64,000 bases of DNA from DASVAL01 sp035649575 (GTDB lineage: Bacteria; Planctomycetota; UBA1135; UBA2386): positions 1-64,000 of the forward strand of contig DASRJH010000085.1 of NCBI GenBank assembly GCA_035649575.1, given 5' to 3'. The notes below the pieces were generated by a model. The model worked only from the letters and a program-made list of their open reading frames with translations. It was not told the origin of the DNA and made no database searches. Positions within the stretch are counted from its first letter, which is position 1, and the number at the start of each line of letters is the position of its first letter. The position numbers were made by a program, and so were the translations under genes. Of the stretch, positions 63,528 through 64,000 are shown one piece after another.

Positions 63528-63995
63528 TCACTTCCTCGCTTCGTAGTCCCAGCCTGCGGCGAACTGGATCTTCTCGATGTTCTCGCGCTTGGCGAGGTTG
63601 ACCACGCACACCACGTCGTGCCAGGGAACCATCGGGGCCGCGTCGACGATCGCGGGAGTCTGCGGCTTGCCGAGACGCAACCAGCCGGCATAGCTGTCGC
63701 GGATCAGCTCCTGCAGTTGGGTGTCGTCGCGGACGGTCGTGTTGCCGAACTTGCGGATCGTGCTGCTGTTCGCTTCGTCCCAGAGCAGGGCGACGCGGAT
63801 CTCTTCGATCGGCGTTGGCTGCGACGGCAGGTGGACCTGCCCCATGTCCTTGGGCAACCACGACTCGAACTTGCCTTCGAGCTCCTTCCACTTCATGGAG
63901 CACATGAAGAACACGCACAGACAGAAGATGATGTCGACCATCGGGACGACCTGGATGCTCACAGGGTTGTCGTTCGGATCTTGGCTACCGGCCAT
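63528..63995 (-). CDS. ExbD/TolR-family biopolymer transport protein
   Basis: A 155-residue protein with one N-terminal transmembrane helix carrying the conserved aspartate of the family (VPMVDIIFCLCVFFM). The periplasmic domain continues from there (IEEIRVALLW). ExbD/TolR proteins transduce proton motive force with ExbB/TolQ to a periplasmic or outer-membrane partner. The gene starts five bases inside the window edge, so an upstream ExbB would be just outside. A LamG-like membrane protein follows within four bases. Confidence 0.85.
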   Translation of the reverse strand: MAGSQDPNDNPVSIQVVPMVDIIFCLCVFFMCSMKWKELEGKFESWLPKDMGQVHLPSQPTPIEEIRVALLWDEANSSTIRKFGNTTVRDDTQLQELIRDSYAGWLRLGKPQTPAIVDAAPMVPWHDVVCVVNLAKRENIEKIQFAAGWDYEARK

Positions 63996-64000
63996 GGCTG

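Overview
The window comes from a GC-rich (by eye about two thirds G+C), Gram-negative bacterium with an outer membrane: it carries the lipid A gene lpxD (cut by the window start), gmhB, a LolA-like protein, ExbD and many lipoproteins. The style suggests Planctomycetota or a close relative: NtrC-type sigma-54 regulators, secreted HEAT-repeat proteins, an ECF/anti-sigma/PDZ operon, a Sua5-phosphatase fusion, and a TPR protein with RNA polymerase alpha C-terminal domains. That placement is inferred from gene content only. No phage, insertion sequence or CRISPR array was seen; this is core chromosome with lineage-specific genes between housekeeping genes.

Layout. 1-7.7 kb: lpxD end, Sua5-phosphatase fusion, a two-component pair (kinase and sigma-54 regulator), accA, and an ECF sigma / anti-sigma / PDZ operon. 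7.7-13.7 kb, minus strand: a HEAT protein, then tig-clpP-clpX-rlmN. 13.9-29.3 kb: mnmG, ruvA, the TPR/double alpha-CTD protein, a GT4 glycosyltransferase, rpmH, a STAS protein divergent from a SpoIIE-type phosphatase, a MraY-like transferase with nadD, rsmG with miaA, a phosphoesterase and yidC. Several of these (rpmH, yidC, mnmG, rsmG) are normally clustered near oriC and here are scattered. 29.3-37.8 kb: a degenerate receiver/kinase, a glycosyltransferase unit whose second protein joins an apparently inactive GT2 domain to a FemAB-like domain, a secreted NIDO-like protein, gmhB and a PEGA lipoprotein. 37.8-49.6 kb: SH3-like and TPR-metalloprotease secreted proteins, hutU, a halogenase-like flavoprotein with a LolA-like gene, a LysM protein, a sigma-54 regulator and a secreted HEAT/receiver-like protein. 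49.7-64 kb: tRNA-Thr(CGU), a cardiolipin synthase, a cupin epimerase, a SUMF1-like lipoprotein, an HD-GYP regulator, an RluD-type enzyme, an aldolase-dehydrogenase with an ABC exporter, secreted hypotheticals, and exbD at the edge.

Genes are tightly packed. Many adjacent pairs overlap by ATGA or GTGA, so operons can be read with some confidence. Several intergenic regions show a repeated promoter form, TTGnnn-N16-18-TAGnnT, and GC-rich hairpins lie between convergent genes.

The most unusual content is a set of proteins that keep a fold but have lost its catalytic signature (pseudo-GT2, pseudo-receiver/pseudo-kinase, periplasmic pseudo-receiver), plus a free-standing protein with two RNA polymerase alpha C-terminal domains.
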